NCBI GenBank assembly: GCA_023666125.1
Contig: JAMPCN010000002.1
Span: forward strand, 1-64,000
DNA: 64,000 bases
Source of the DNA: Bacillus sp. (in: firmicutes)
GTDB taxonomy: Bacteria; Bacillota; Clostridia; Lachnospirales; Lachnospiraceae
Direction of reading: 5' to 3'
In this document: positions 52,004-60,572 of the stretch, one piece after another
Position numbering within the stretch: the stretch's first letter is position 1
How the letters are laid out: each line of letters opens with the position of its first letter
Position numbers and translations under genes: made by a program
The notes under the pieces: model-generated
The model's database searches: none
What the model was told of the DNA's origin: nothing
What the model saw: the letters and a program-made list of their open reading frames with translations, nothing else

Positions 52004-52852
52004 ATGAATCAAAAAACAACAAATCTTAAAAATGATTTACTTTTAAACGATTTACTGAAAAACGCCCACGGCAGCCTCCCTTACGGCATGACGAACGACT
52101 ATATGTTCAGGGCGGTTTTTCAAACCAACAACAAGGCTTTACGCGGTCTTATCTGTTAGCTTCTGCATCTTCACGAAGAAAATATCGTATCCGCGAAAAT
52201 CACAAACCCTGTCATCTTAGGAGAATCCATTAAAAACAAGGAGTTCCGTCAGCTATCTCTGCCGCTCTTTTAACATGCTTAACCACGGTCAGGATTATGC
52301 AGAGGTCAAACCCGTCATACATATCGGCTTTCTGGATTATACGCTGTTTCATGACTATCCTGAATTTTATGCCACTTATAAACTACTTAACGTTAAAAAT
52401 CATCATCTTTATAGTGACAACCTGACCCTGAGTGTGGTAGACTTATCTCATATAGAGTTAGGCACTGATGAAGACAAAGAGTATCATATTGATTGTTGGG
52501 CTAAGCTCTTTAAAGCCACTACATGGGAGGAGATCAAAATGTTAGCAGCGAAAGACCAATACATTAACGAAGCGTCCAAAACCATTTTCCAGTTAAGCGC
52601 CGAAGAGCAGATACTCAAACGCTGCCGCGACCGTGAAGAGTATTATCTGGGTTTGCGGGCGTATGAGAGAGAGGTTGCCGAAAATAAGAAGATGCTTGCA
52701 GAAAGGGAGAAGATTATCACCGAAAAAGATAAAATCATTGCCAAAGATAAAAAAATTATTGCCAAAAAGGACGCAAAACTTGCCGAAAAAGAGGAAACTA
52801 TCAATGCGCTTCTCGATGAAATAAAAATGCTGAAATCAAATACAGGCAAATA
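52004..52852 (+). pseudogene. Rpn-family (PD-(D/E)XK) nuclease/transposase, broken
   Basis: The start (AAAGG, seven bases, ATG) gives LPYGMTNDYMFRAVFQTN, the typical opening of Rpn/recombination-promoting nucleases. A TAG at 52157 interrupts it after LRGLIC. The frame then continues with LLHLHEENIVSAKITNP to KNKEF, after which an internal deletion of roughly 30 codons and a +1 shift join it to SYLCRSFNMLNHGQDYAEVKP, the normal later part. The remaining 3' part is open to 52852 and ends in a coiled coil with repeated EKDKIIAKDKKI-like units. The catalytic core is lost. It is a fossil of mobile-DNA activity. Confidence 0.85.
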
Positions 52853-52996
52853 GGGCGGCGGGATAGGAGACATTTTTCCCCATGCTTTGAAATAGGCAGT
52901 CAAAACAGGCATTAGCCAATATGACTACAGAAGTTAATGATACAATTTTAGTCGAATGAAGAAATAAATGATATTGATATATCAACTTCCCACGAA

Positions 52997-53025
52997 TAGA
53001 CTCTCCCCAAAAATCATGATATAAT
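52997..53025 (+). promoter_or_regulatory. Candidate promoter for decarboxylase/ATP-grasp operon
   Basis: TAGACT (52997-53002, 4 of 6) and a perfect TATAAT (53020-53025) are 17 bases apart. The predicted transcript start near 53032 falls inside the left arm of the following long hairpin. Confidence 0.45.
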
Positions 53026-53133
53026 AACTGCAAAAGAAAACAAGCGGTGCAGCGTGCCATTTGTTTTCTTGCAGTTATTAACGAGCAAACGTCCGATGAA
53101 ATCGGACAAAATGCGCTGAAAGCGCAAGTTTGC
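53022..53133 (+). repeat. Long hairpin plus three-way junction (structured element, copy D)
   Basis: A 20-bp stem (53022-53033 with 53069-53080, and 53036-53043 with 53061-53068, with a 2-nt bulge and 17-nt loop) is followed by a closed three-way junction: outer stem GCAAAC/GTTTGC (53085-53090, 53128-53133) enclosing a 7-bp hairpin (53091-53097, 53101-53107) and a 6-bp hairpin (53112-53117, 53121-53126), both with GAA loops. About 20 bases later comes AGAAAGGCAC, the same string as before the SDR gene. There is no terminator-type T-run. Confidence 0.65.
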
Positions 53134-53169
53134 GAGTCTACATGACAAACAGAAAGGCACAGCTCAATT

Positions 53170-54366
53170 ATGGATACGTTACAAACTCCCTATTTTATCA
53201 TTGACGAAGATATTCTGCAAAACTATTATGATATGCTGACCGCTTCTTTAAAGCAGAACTGGAATAATTTTCTGGTGGGGTATTCCTTTAAAACCAATTC
53301 CCTGCCGTGGCTTGTTTCTTTTGTCAAAAGAAACGGCGCATACGCGGAAGTGGTGTCCGAGGACGAATATCTGCTGGCGCGTTATCTTGGCTATGACAGC
53401 AGTGAAATCATTTATAACGGTCCGTATAAAAGCGAGACTTCTTTTCGTGACGTCCTGCTTGCGGGCGGCTATGTCAATTTAGACTCCCGTATGGAAATCG
53501 AATGGCTTACCCGTCTTGCCTCCGAATACCCAGAGAGGACGTTTCCCGTCGGCGTCCGTGTCAACTTTGACTTGGAAAAAATGTGTCCCGGCGAGACGAC
53601 GATGGGCGAAGTCAGCGGGCGGTTCGGCTTCTGTTATGAAACAGGGAAATTTGCCGACGCTTTACAGACATTACGGCAGATTCCAAATGTATCTGTTGCC
53701 GGACTGCATCTGCATTCAAGCAGCAAATCCCGCAGCGTAAATATTTTTCGTTCTATTGCACGGATGGCGTGTCAGTTAAAGCAGGAGTTTCAATTATCTT
53801 TATCCTATGTGGATTTAGGCGGCGGCTACTGCGGCGGTATGGAGGGACGCCCGGAATATCCTGATTATTTTCCGGTTGTGGCGAAAGAGTTGTCCCAATG
53901 CTTTTCTCCCGCCGAAACCAAGCTGATTGTCGAACCGGGCATTTCCCTTATCTCCAAATGCTCTTTTTTTGCCACCTCTATTTATGATACCAGAGATATT
54001 AAGGGAACCCGCTATGTGATGACGGACGGCAGCCGCTTCAACATAGACGCAACCATGATTAAAACTTCCCATCTTTTTCATGTGGATTATCAAGAAAATA
54101 ATGTGGATAAACGCCCTATTATGGGCAGACAGGTTATCAGCGGCTATACCTGCATGGAATGCGACCGTATGTTTCTATACGAAAATCAGCCGGAACTAAT
54201 ACCCGGAGATAAAATTATTTATGAAAATGTCGGCGGTTATACGATGAGTTTAAATCCGCTTTTTATTCAATATTTTCCGCCCGTCTATGTCAAAAAAGGA
54301 CAGGAAATGACGCAGGTACGCAGAAAATGGACGCCGCAGGACTATGTGCAGGGTTCCGTATACTAA
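53170..54366 (+). CDS. PLP-dependent fold-III decarboxylase (LysA/ODC-like)
   Basis: A 398-residue alanine-racemase-fold enzyme with PLP Lys41 in GYSFKTNS, the HLHSSS motif and a glycine-rich phosphate site VDLGGGYCGG, then the C-terminal motif GYTCMECDRM and ENVGGYTMS that builds the second half-site. That is the layout of diaminopimelate, ornithine and related decarboxylases. It is cotranscribed with an ATP-grasp gene. In this island it probably provides an amine or amino acid for glycan decoration, but lysine synthesis cannot be ruled out by sequence. Confidence 0.85.
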   Translation: MDTLQTPYFIIDEDILQNYYDMLTASLKQNWNNFLVGYSFKTNSLPWLVSFVKRNGAYAEVVSEDEYLLARYLGYDSSEIIYNGPYKSETSFRDVLLAGGYVNLDSRMEIEWLTRLASEYPERTFPVGVRVNFDLEKMCPGETTMGEVSGRFGFCYETGKFADALQTLRQIPNVSVAGLHLHSSSKSRSVNIFRSIARMACQLKQEFQLSLSYVDLGGGYCGGMEGRPEYPDYFPVVAKELSQCFSPAETKLIVEPGISLISKCSFFATSIYDTRDIKGTRYVMTDGSRFNIDATMIKTSHLFHVDYQENNVDKRPIMGRQVISGYTCMECDRMFLYENQPELIPGDKIIYENVGGYTMSLNPLFIQYFPPVYVKKGQEMTQVRRKWTPQDYVQGSVY

Positions 54367-54424
54367 GCGGTGCAGGCAGGTACGCTGCGACACAGAAACT
54401 TATTTTCAAGATTGAGGTAATAGC

Positions 54425-55408
54425 GTGAATATTCTAATTTTAAGCTGCGGCACAAGAAACCAGTTAATTCGCTATTTTAAAGAACAGGATAACGGCATAG
54501 ATAAGGTAGTCGGCACGGACTGCAGCGTTTACGCGCCTGCGCTCTATGAAACGGACAGCCATTATATCGTTCCGCGCATGACCGCTCCTGACTATTTAGA
54601 TACGGTTTTAGATATCTGCCGCAAGGAAAAAATCGACGCCGTGCTGCCCTTACAGGAGGACGAACTGTATTTGACGGCTTCTTACCGGCAACAATATACT
54701 GACGTTGGCGTAACGCCCATCGTTTCCACTCCGGAAACGATAGAAATCTGCCGGGATAAGTATGCTTTTTATCAGCATTTGCAAAAAAACAATCTGCCCG
54801 CGCTTACAACATGCAAAAACATAGCCGAATTTCAGGATTGTTATAAAAACGCCAAAATGGATTTTCCCATCTTTATAAAACCTGTTCGCGGATGCGGCAG
54901 CATCGGCATTCAGAAAGTGGAAAACATGGAACTTTTATCCGCGCTCTGCAAATACGGTGCGGAAGAAATGCTGATTCAGCAGTTTGCCAATGGCGAAGAA
55001 TACGGCGTTGACCTTTATGTCGATATGCTTTCCCACAAGCCCATTTCTATTTTTATCAAGAAAAAACTGCGTATGCGTGCAGGAGAAACGGAAAAATCCA
55101 TCTCCGTCAAAGACGACGTTTTATTCGATTTAGTGAAAAAAACTGCCGCCTCTCTTTCTCTGTCCGGTCCTGTCGATATGGATGTTTTCAAAGTAAACGG
55201 CAGCTATTATATCTCTGAAATAAACCCGCGCTTCGGAGGCGGTTATCCTCACGCCCACGCCTGCGGTATGAACTTTCCCTCGCTGATTGCCAATAATATC
55301 GAGGGAAAAGAAAATGCAGATACCTCCGGTCGTTATGAGGACGGCGTCTGCATGTTAAAATATACGGATTTAATGACGTTAAAACTAAATGACATTACAA
55401 TTACCTGA
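54425..55408 (+). CDS. ATP-grasp ligase, copy 2
   Basis: A 327-residue paralogue of the protein at 29853: both begin MNILILS(A/C)GTRN, have FVKPV/FIKPVRGC...I for ATP, KKK(I/L)(K/R)MRAGET, and SE(I/V)NPRFGGGYPHA. The start is a GTG with GAGG seven bases upstream. Each copy follows a PLP-enzyme gene of a different fold, so the pair PLP enzyme plus ATP-grasp occurs twice in one island. It likely links a carboxylate and an amine with ATP. The substrates are not known. Confidence 0.85.
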   Translation: MNILILSCGTRNQLIRYFKEQDNGIDKVVGTDCSVYAPALYETDSHYIVPRMTAPDYLDTVLDICRKEKIDAVLPLQEDELYLTASYRQQYTDVGVTPIVSTPETIEICRDKYAFYQHLQKNNLPALTTCKNIAEFQDCYKNAKMDFPIFIKPVRGCGSIGIQKVENMELLSALCKYGAEEMLIQQFANGEEYGVDLYVDMLSHKPISIFIKKKLRMRAGETEKSISVKDDVLFDLVKKTAASLSLSGPVDMDVFKVNGSYYISEINPRFGGGYPHAHACGMNFPSLIANNIEGKENADTSGRYEDGVCMLKYTDLMTLKLNDITIT

Positions 55409-55428
55409 TACGCCCATATCATAATTGC

Positions 55429-55456
55429 GGGAATGTTTTCTAGGAAAACATTTCCC
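55429..55456. repeat. Hairpin between convergent genes
   Basis: GGGAATGTTTTC (55429-55440) pairs with 55444-55456 with one bulged base and a 3-nt loop. The TAG stop of pseI (55440-55442, minus strand) lies in the loop. It could end transcription from either side, but a T-run is missing on both strands, so terminator function is uncertain. Confidence 0.5.
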
Positions 55457-56489
55457 AAGCAAGCGGCGTTCCTCTTTCGATATCCCGCAGCGCTTTCTTT
55501 CCCAAAACTTCTTCATAATACATCGTATGCAGTCCATATCCCGGACGAATGGAACGCACATTTTCCGGCGTCAGCACATCCCCCGCCTTAATATCCTTTA
55601 CAACAAAAAGGGAGCGGGAACCATTGCGTTCCTTTTTCTGTTTTTCAGTCAGTCCATATTCGGAATTACCAAGCGCTTTTTCCAAAATACGGATATTTTC
55701 CGTCATTTGTTTAAACTCTTCGGGTTCCATGGAAAATGCACCGTCCGGACCGCCGTCAGCGCGGCGCAACGTCAAATGCTTCTCCACCATTTTAATACCA
55801 AACGCTACCGCTCCAGTCGGCACGACACTTCCCATAGAATGGTCGGACAAACCCACCAGACAGTCGTAAGTTTTAGCCAGCGTCGGAATCATTTTCAAAT
55901 TAATATCTTCATATGGCGTCGGATAAGCGGAAACGCATTTTAACAGCATGACCTCCTCGTTTCCCTCTTCCTTACAAACCTGTAATGCTCTCTCAATATC
56001 TTCCGGATAAGCGACCCCTGTTGCAAAAATAACCGGTTTATGCAGCGCGGCAATTTTGCGTATCAAAGGAATATCGTTTATCTCATAAGACGCGACCTTA
56101 TAGGCGGGCATACCGCACTCTTTCATAAAATCGACGGACGCAGCGTCAAAGGGAGAAGAAAAACATTCCATACCCAGGCTCTCCGCCAGTTCTTTTAACT
56201 TCGGCTGCCACTCCCACGGCGTTGATGCCTCCTCATAAAGTTTATATTCCGTCATGCCATCCCACAGACCGCCATGTATCTGAAAATATTCATTATCGCA
56301 GTCAATGGAAAGGCTGTCCGCCGTATAGGTCTGCAATTTAACGGCGTCCGCTCCCGCCTCTTTTGCCGCGTGGACGATTTCCACCGCCCGCCCGTAATCG
56401 TGCAGATGGTTTCCCGACATTTCCGCCACGCAAAAAACAGGGCTGTTTTCTCCTATGATTCTTTTGCCGATTTTAAATTCTTTTTTCAC
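55440..56489 (-). CDS. pseI: Pseudaminic acid synthase
   Basis: A NeuB-family enzyme of 349 residues: catalytic TIM barrel (about 15-280) with GADAVKLQTYTADSLSID and STPWEWQPKLKELAES, and PAYKVASYEINDIPLI, wording typical of PseI rather than NeuB or LegI. A C-terminal SAF/antifreeze-like domain (about 290-347, LFVVKDIKAGDVLT) follows. It condenses 2,4-diacetamido-2,4,6-trideoxy-L-altrose with phosphoenolpyruvate to give pseudaminic acid. pseF lies 18 bases upstream in the same operon. Confidence 0.93.
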   Translation of the reverse strand: MKKEFKIGKRIIGENSPVFCVAEMSGNHLHDYGRAVEIVHAAKEAGADAVKLQTYTADSLSIDCDNEYFQIHGGLWDGMTEYKLYEEASTPWEWQPKLKELAESLGMECFSSPFDAASVDFMKECGMPAYKVASYEINDIPLIRKIAALHKPVIFATGVAYPEDIERALQVCKEEGNEEVMLLKCVSAYPTPYEDINLKMIPTLAKTYDCLVGLSDHSMGSVVPTGAVAFGIKMVEKHLTLRRADGGPDGAFSMEPEEFKQMTENIRILEKALGNSEYGLTEKQKKERNGSRSLFVVKDIKAGDVLTPENVRSIRPGYGLHTMYYEEVLGKKALRDIERGTPLAWEMFS

Positions 56490-56507
56490 TGCGCCGCCGT
56501 CTCCTTT

Positions 56508-57203
56508 CTATGCCAAACCTATCATTTTTTTGTATTTCAGCTCCGCAATCTCCCAGTCCTGTAAATTATCAATATCCTGCACCTCCAATTCGCTCATAAA
56601 AAGCGGAACCATGTGAGGCAGGTCGGTTGTGCCGTATTCCATAAAAGGTTTCGTCCGGCAGCAGTAAAACTGTCCGCAGTCATGATAATATGGCTCTAAG
56701 TCCTGCGAGCGGGTTTTGGCGTATTCCGGCCATTTCATCCGCAGTTCTCCCTGCTCATTAAGCACAACACAGCGCTGCGGCGGATAGGAAAACGCCACTA
56801 CAGGCATCACGGAATCCGCTGTTTCTAACAGTTTCATGGCGTCCTGTAACTTCTTTGCCGTAATAAAAGGCGCAGTCGGATACAGGCAGCAGAATGCTTC
56901 AAATTCTTTTCCCTGTTCCTGATACCGTTTTAATACCTCCATAATCACATCATCAGTAGAGGCATAATCGTTCGCCGTTTTATCACTTCTCATAAAGGGA
57001 ACCTGCGCGCCCGCTTTCCTTGCAATCTGCGCAATTTCTTCATCATCCGTAGAGACCATGACTTCCGCAAATATTCCGGCATGAAGCGCCGCCTCTATCG
57101 AGTACTGTATTATCGGTTTGCCGCAAAATTCTCTGATATTTTTATGGGGAATCCGTTTGCTGCCGCCTCTGGCGGTGATAATCGCAATCGAGGAAGTGTT
57201 CAT
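56508..57203 (-). CDS. pseF: Pseudaminic acid cytidylyltransferase
   Basis: This 231-residue nucleotidyltransferase has the N-terminal ITARGGSKRIPHKNI (about 9-23), which binds CTP, then PIIQYSIEAA and a CCLYPTAPF block, and ends with QDIDNLQDWEIAE. It activates pseudaminic acid to CMP-Pse. The length and motifs fit PseF well. AAAGGA stands 11 nt before the ATG. It is divergent from pseG, with a 131-bp space between the two starts. Confidence 0.92.
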   Translation of the reverse strand: MNTSSIAIITARGGSKRIPHKNIREFCGKPIIQYSIEAALHAGIFAEVMVSTDDEEIAQIARKAGAQVPFMRSDKTANDYASTDDVIMEVLKRYQEQGKEFEAFCCLYPTAPFITAKKLQDAMKLLETADSVMPVVAFSYPPQRCVVLNEQGELRMKWPEYAKTRSQDLEPYYHDCGQFYCCRTKPFMEYGTTDLPHMVPLFMSELEVQDIDNLQDWEIAELKYKKMIGLA

Positions 57204-57258
57204 GACGTTATCATTCCTTTCTTTAACATTTAGCTTGATTTTTTATTTGCAGGCTAAA

Positions 57259-57287
57259 TTGTCGAATCACTCAATATATGATAAAAT
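57259..57287 (+). promoter_or_regulatory. Candidate promoter for pseG
   Basis: TTGTCG (57259-57264, 4 of 6) and TAAAAT (57282-57287, 5 of 6) are 17 bases apart and about 48 bases before the pseG start. A 7-bp stem, ATTTAGC with GCTAAAT, lies just upstream between the divergent genes. I found no equally good minus-strand promoter for pseF. Confidence 0.45.
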
Positions 57288-57334
57288 ATGCAAAACAGAA
57301 ACTATGTCGCTTTATTTTAGAAAGGACTTCGTTC

Positions 57335-58399
57335 ATGCCTGCAGTCTATTTTAGAACCGATGGAAATGAAAAAATTGCAACCGGACATATCATGCGCTGT
57401 CTCTCCATTGCCAGAGCGTGTAATGCGCTGCATATGCAGTGCCGTTTTATCGTATCCGATGAAACAAGTGTTTCTCTTTTACAGGAACGCTTTACTCATC
57501 CGGACGAGTTTCCCATTTCCTGCCTGCACAGCAACTATAAAGACATGGAATCGGAACTTCCCATATTACAGCCAATACTTAAAGATGCGTCATGGCTTTT
57601 TATCGATTCCTATTTTGTAACGCCGTCTTATCTTGCCACATTGCAAAATTACTGTCATACCGCCTATCTGGACGATATGATGGCTTTTGATTATCCGGTG
57701 GACTTAATCGTCAATTATGATATCGAACCTCAAAACATGCCTTCCTGCTATTTAAACATTCCCTACAGACTGATAGGCGCTTCCTATACGCCTCTGCGGG
57801 AACAGTTTCAAAATGCTGCTGCCGAAGTACGCCCGGATATTCATGATATTTTCCTCTCTACGGGTGGAACCGACGCCTATAACGCAGCCGGAAACATACT
57901 TACGAAAATTTTCACACCACAGCCCGGAAATAGCACGGCATTATTCGATACCGCTTTACAAAACTGCCGCTATCATGTTGTCACAAGCCGCCTCAATGCC
58001 CATTATCAGGAGCTTGTCAGCCTTTCCCGCAGTTATCCCGTCATCCATATCTACGAAAATGTACAAGATATGGCCGCACTCATGGGAAAATGCGATTTGG
58101 CCGTCTGCGCAGGCGGCACTACCTTATATGAACTCTGCGCCGTTGGTATCACGTCCATCAGTTTTGCCACCGCAGACAATCAACTGAATGCCGTAGAAAC
58201 GTTTTCCCGAAAGCACGTCATCCCCTATGCCGGCGATATTCGTTCTGCTGCTGATGACACAATCGGGCATATCGTTACTTTCCTGCATGAGCATTCGCAT
58301 TCTTATGAAAAGCGGAAAGAATGCTCCCTGCGTATGAAAACTTTCATTGACGGAGGCGGTTCGGCAAGAATTGCCCGCGCTTTAACAGAGCATATATAA
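57335..58399 (+). CDS. pseG: UDP-2,4-diacetamido-2,4,6-trideoxy-beta-L-altropyranose hydrolase
   Basis: This 354-residue GT-B-like hydrolase starts PAVYFRTDGNEKIATGHIMRC, with the catalytic His at position 17, the same number as in Campylobacter PseG. Later blocks STGGTDAYN and AVCAGGTTLYELCA bind the UDP sugar. It removes UDP to free the hexose for PseI. The start at 57335 (AAAGGA, eight bases) is chosen over a frame 57 bases longer. It is the only pse gene on the plus strand, and its last 56 bases overlap the end of the opposite membrane-protein gene. Confidence 0.93.
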   Translation: MPAVYFRTDGNEKIATGHIMRCLSIARACNALHMQCRFIVSDETSVSLLQERFTHPDEFPISCLHSNYKDMESELPILQPILKDASWLFIDSYFVTPSYLATLQNYCHTAYLDDMMAFDYPVDLIVNYDIEPQNMPSCYLNIPYRLIGASYTPLREQFQNAAAEVRPDIHDIFLSTGGTDAYNAAGNILTKIFTPQPGNSTALFDTALQNCRYHVVTSRLNAHYQELVSLSRSYPVIHIYENVQDMAALMGKCDLAVCAGGTTLYELCAVGITSISFATADNQLNAVETFSRKHVIPYAGDIRSAADDTIGHIVTFLHEHSHSYEKRKECSLRMKTFIDGGGSARIARALTEHI

Positions 58400-60572
58400 T
58401 ACCCGCTATTGTCAGGGCCGATATCACATCCGCAATCACAAAACCGGCAACCGGCCCGAATCGGACGTAGATGCTATGCTCTTTTCCATCCCCCGGCAGC
58501 ATTATCCTCATCCGCTGATAACTGCCGTCCGTAATCTCCATCCTCTTTCCATTCTCGTCATAAGCGCGATATCCGGCATAATTTAAAATCGGCAGTTCCA
58601 GATAAACCTCCTCGTCGTCACAGACATAATTCACCCATGCCTTAGTGCCTTTTTTCTGATAATCCGATACTTTTACATGATTCATATCGGAAACAACCAC
58701 ACTGGTTGTCAATCTTTCATCCGCCACACCGCCAAGACGCCATTCGTGAGGATAAAAAAGACCAATATTCGCGGCCATCTTGCTGTCATGTCCTTTAGAA
58801 GCCGTTGCCATCGCATCATCATACGGCATATGGATATTATCGGCCGGCACTGTCTGAAGTACCAAAAGATTAAGCCCGATGAACAAAGCAAACAGCAGAT
58901 TTTGATAAGGCCTTAATATTTTCGACTTAGGCAGCCAGAGAAGCCCCGCAAACAAAAAACAGGTACAGGCCGGTCCTAAAAACCGCCATGGAAACTGTAA
59001 CATCGTCATAATCGAATTTAGAAACGCATTCCTGCTCAGTTCCAGGCTTGGGAAATATCCTGTTGTCATATAGGCTAAGATGCAGCCCAGTACCAACAAA
59101 AAGACAAGATAACTGTCCAGCCTGCTCTTACTTTCCTTTTTATCACACACCAGATAAATGAACGCAATGCCCACGCAGCCAAGAAGCGGCAGCCCCAAGG
59201 AAAAATACTGCTTACTATAAAGACTGATAGTCTGCGCGAAATTGGAAGGATTAATGGACTGTTCAAAGTAACCGCTCCAACGCAGCACATCCGTTCCCAG
59301 TTCTTCCGTAAAATAATAATATAAAAACGGAACCAGAAACCACAGATTCAACAGTACCGTAACAACCGCTGCTTTGGCAATTTCCATATAACGTTTTTCT
59401 TTCCATATATTCACGATAAACACAAGCGCAGCGATAATGCAAAATCCCATAACAAAGGTGATACTCAAAATATGGCTTTGCAAAATCCCACTGAATCCAA
59501 TCACCAGATAATACCATTTTTTCCTATCGCCAAATATAATATGGTACATCCCCGCTATGACAAGCGGCCAGAACGTAAGCGCCAGCGTCTCTCCCAAATC
59601 GCCGCGGGAAAATATATTCGTAAAACGGTACGGCATAAGCGTATACAGCACAACGGCCATCGTTATCAGCCTGCGCGATTTTGTAATGGACTTAAACGCA
59701 TAGTAAGCGCACAACGCCGAACCAAGGTTCGCCAGAAAAATGATTACTTTATAGGATAACCCGAGTGAAACCCTGCATATCCTCAAAAACGCCCCTATAT
59801 AAAGGAAAAGATACGGATACATCGCATTCAGATATCCGTTTCCCTGCAATGCCTCCGGCATTATGATAACCGGAATCTGCCCATCCAAAATACCGTCCTT
59901 AATCCCTTCTATCCGCCCCAGATGATAACATAAATCATCCCCGTCATAGAGATAGGTCGAAAACATGGAAGAAGTGGCAAACAGCGCAACGCCGATAATA
60001 ATGCACGCATCTATCAGCTTTTGTTTGTCTATCGGTTCGTTGAGATTTTTTTGATACAGATAATATCCTGCCAGACTGCATGCTAAAAACAGTATTATCA
60101 TAAAATACGTGTCCGTATAAAAAAGCGTAGCCGGGGTCAACGAAATTTTTTTGACGATAAACGCACCGGAGCCGCAGTAATTAAACTTAACCGAAAACTG
60201 TTCCACATCTTTTGTCAATGTAAAATCCATGGTAAAGGACTGTTCTTCGGCATCCAACGGCCAGGCGGCAACCTTGTTTCCCTGATCCCATAACTCTATG
60301 ACGTTTCCTTCTCCATCCGCCGTATACGCAAAATCTATCGTATACGTTCCCCGATTGACGACTAAGTCCGGCGTACTCGCCACCGTTCCCGTCCTTGCCA
60401 CCGAATCCCTGATGACAAGCGCGTACTCGGAATCCAGTAACCCCACGGAATATCGCAGTTCGGAACCTAAATAAGTCAGCGGATTATCGCCCTCATTGCC
60501 AAGCCACAGAAAAAAAACAATACAGCATACGCTGACTATAAAAATAATATTCGCTTTTCTTGATATCTTCAT
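58344..60572 (-). CDS. Large membrane protein with outside beta domain (PTPS-related/YfhO-like, possible GT-C)
   Basis: This 742-residue protein has an N-terminal anchor, an outside beta-rich domain (about 30-150), then about 12 membrane segments. The block STYLYDGDDLCYHLGRIEGI (about 206-225), with acidic residues after a helix, resembles the first-loop motif of GT-C and 6-pyruvoyl-tetrahydropterin-synthase-related membrane proteins. A second outside beta domain is at the C-terminus. Its 3' end overlaps pseG by 56 bases tail to tail. It may transfer a sugar outside the cell; this is inferred from layout. Confidence 0.75.
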   Translation of the reverse strand: MKISRKANIIFIVSVCCIVFFLWLGNEGDNPLTYLGSELRYSVGLLDSEYALVIRDSVARTGTVASTPDLVVNRGTYTIDFAYTADGEGNVIELWDQGNKVAAWPLDAEEQSFTMDFTLTKDVEQFSVKFNYCGSGAFIVKKISLTPATLFYTDTYFMIILFLACSLAGYYLYQKNLNEPIDKQKLIDACIIIGVALFATSSMFSTYLYDGDDLCYHLGRIEGIKDGILDGQIPVIIMPEALQGNGYLNAMYPYLFLYIGAFLRICRVSLGLSYKVIIFLANLGSALCAYYAFKSITKSRRLITMAVVLYTLMPYRFTNIFSRGDLGETLALTFWPLVIAGMYHIIFGDRKKWYYLVIGFSGILQSHILSITFVMGFCIIAALVFIVNIWKEKRYMEIAKAAVVTVLLNLWFLVPFLYYYFTEELGTDVLRWSGYFEQSINPSNFAQTISLYSKQYFSLGLPLLGCVGIAFIYLVCDKKESKSRLDSYLVFLLVLGCILAYMTTGYFPSLELSRNAFLNSIMTMLQFPWRFLGPACTCFLFAGLLWLPKSKILRPYQNLLFALFIGLNLLVLQTVPADNIHMPYDDAMATASKGHDSKMAANIGLFYPHEWRLGGVADERLTTSVVVSDMNHVKVSDYQKKGTKAWVNYVCDDEEVYLELPILNYAGYRAYDENGKRMEITDGSYQRMRIMLPGDGKEHSIYVRFGPVAGFVIADVISALTIAGIIYALLKRGQFLPNRLRQ

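Larger units (their letters stand above)
52853..53169 (+). other. 317-bp non-coding stretch with structured leader
   Basis: This gap between the Rpn pseudogene and the decarboxylase gene has no open frame worth calling. Its right half holds a candidate promoter (52997-53025) and a set of stem-loops (53022-53133) described separately. I see nothing in the left half (52853-52990) apart from AT-rich sequence. Confidence 0.6.

Noticed and set aside
53022..53133. Known riboswitch (lysine or similar) before the decarboxylase gene
   Set aside because: The three-way junction with short GAA-loop hairpins does not match the lysine or other riboswitch cores that I can recall, and there is no terminator or sequestering stem.
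55429..55456. Classical bidirectional rho-independent terminator between convergent genes
   Set aside because: The hairpin is good, but neither side has a run of T residues after the stem, so I list it only as a hairpin.
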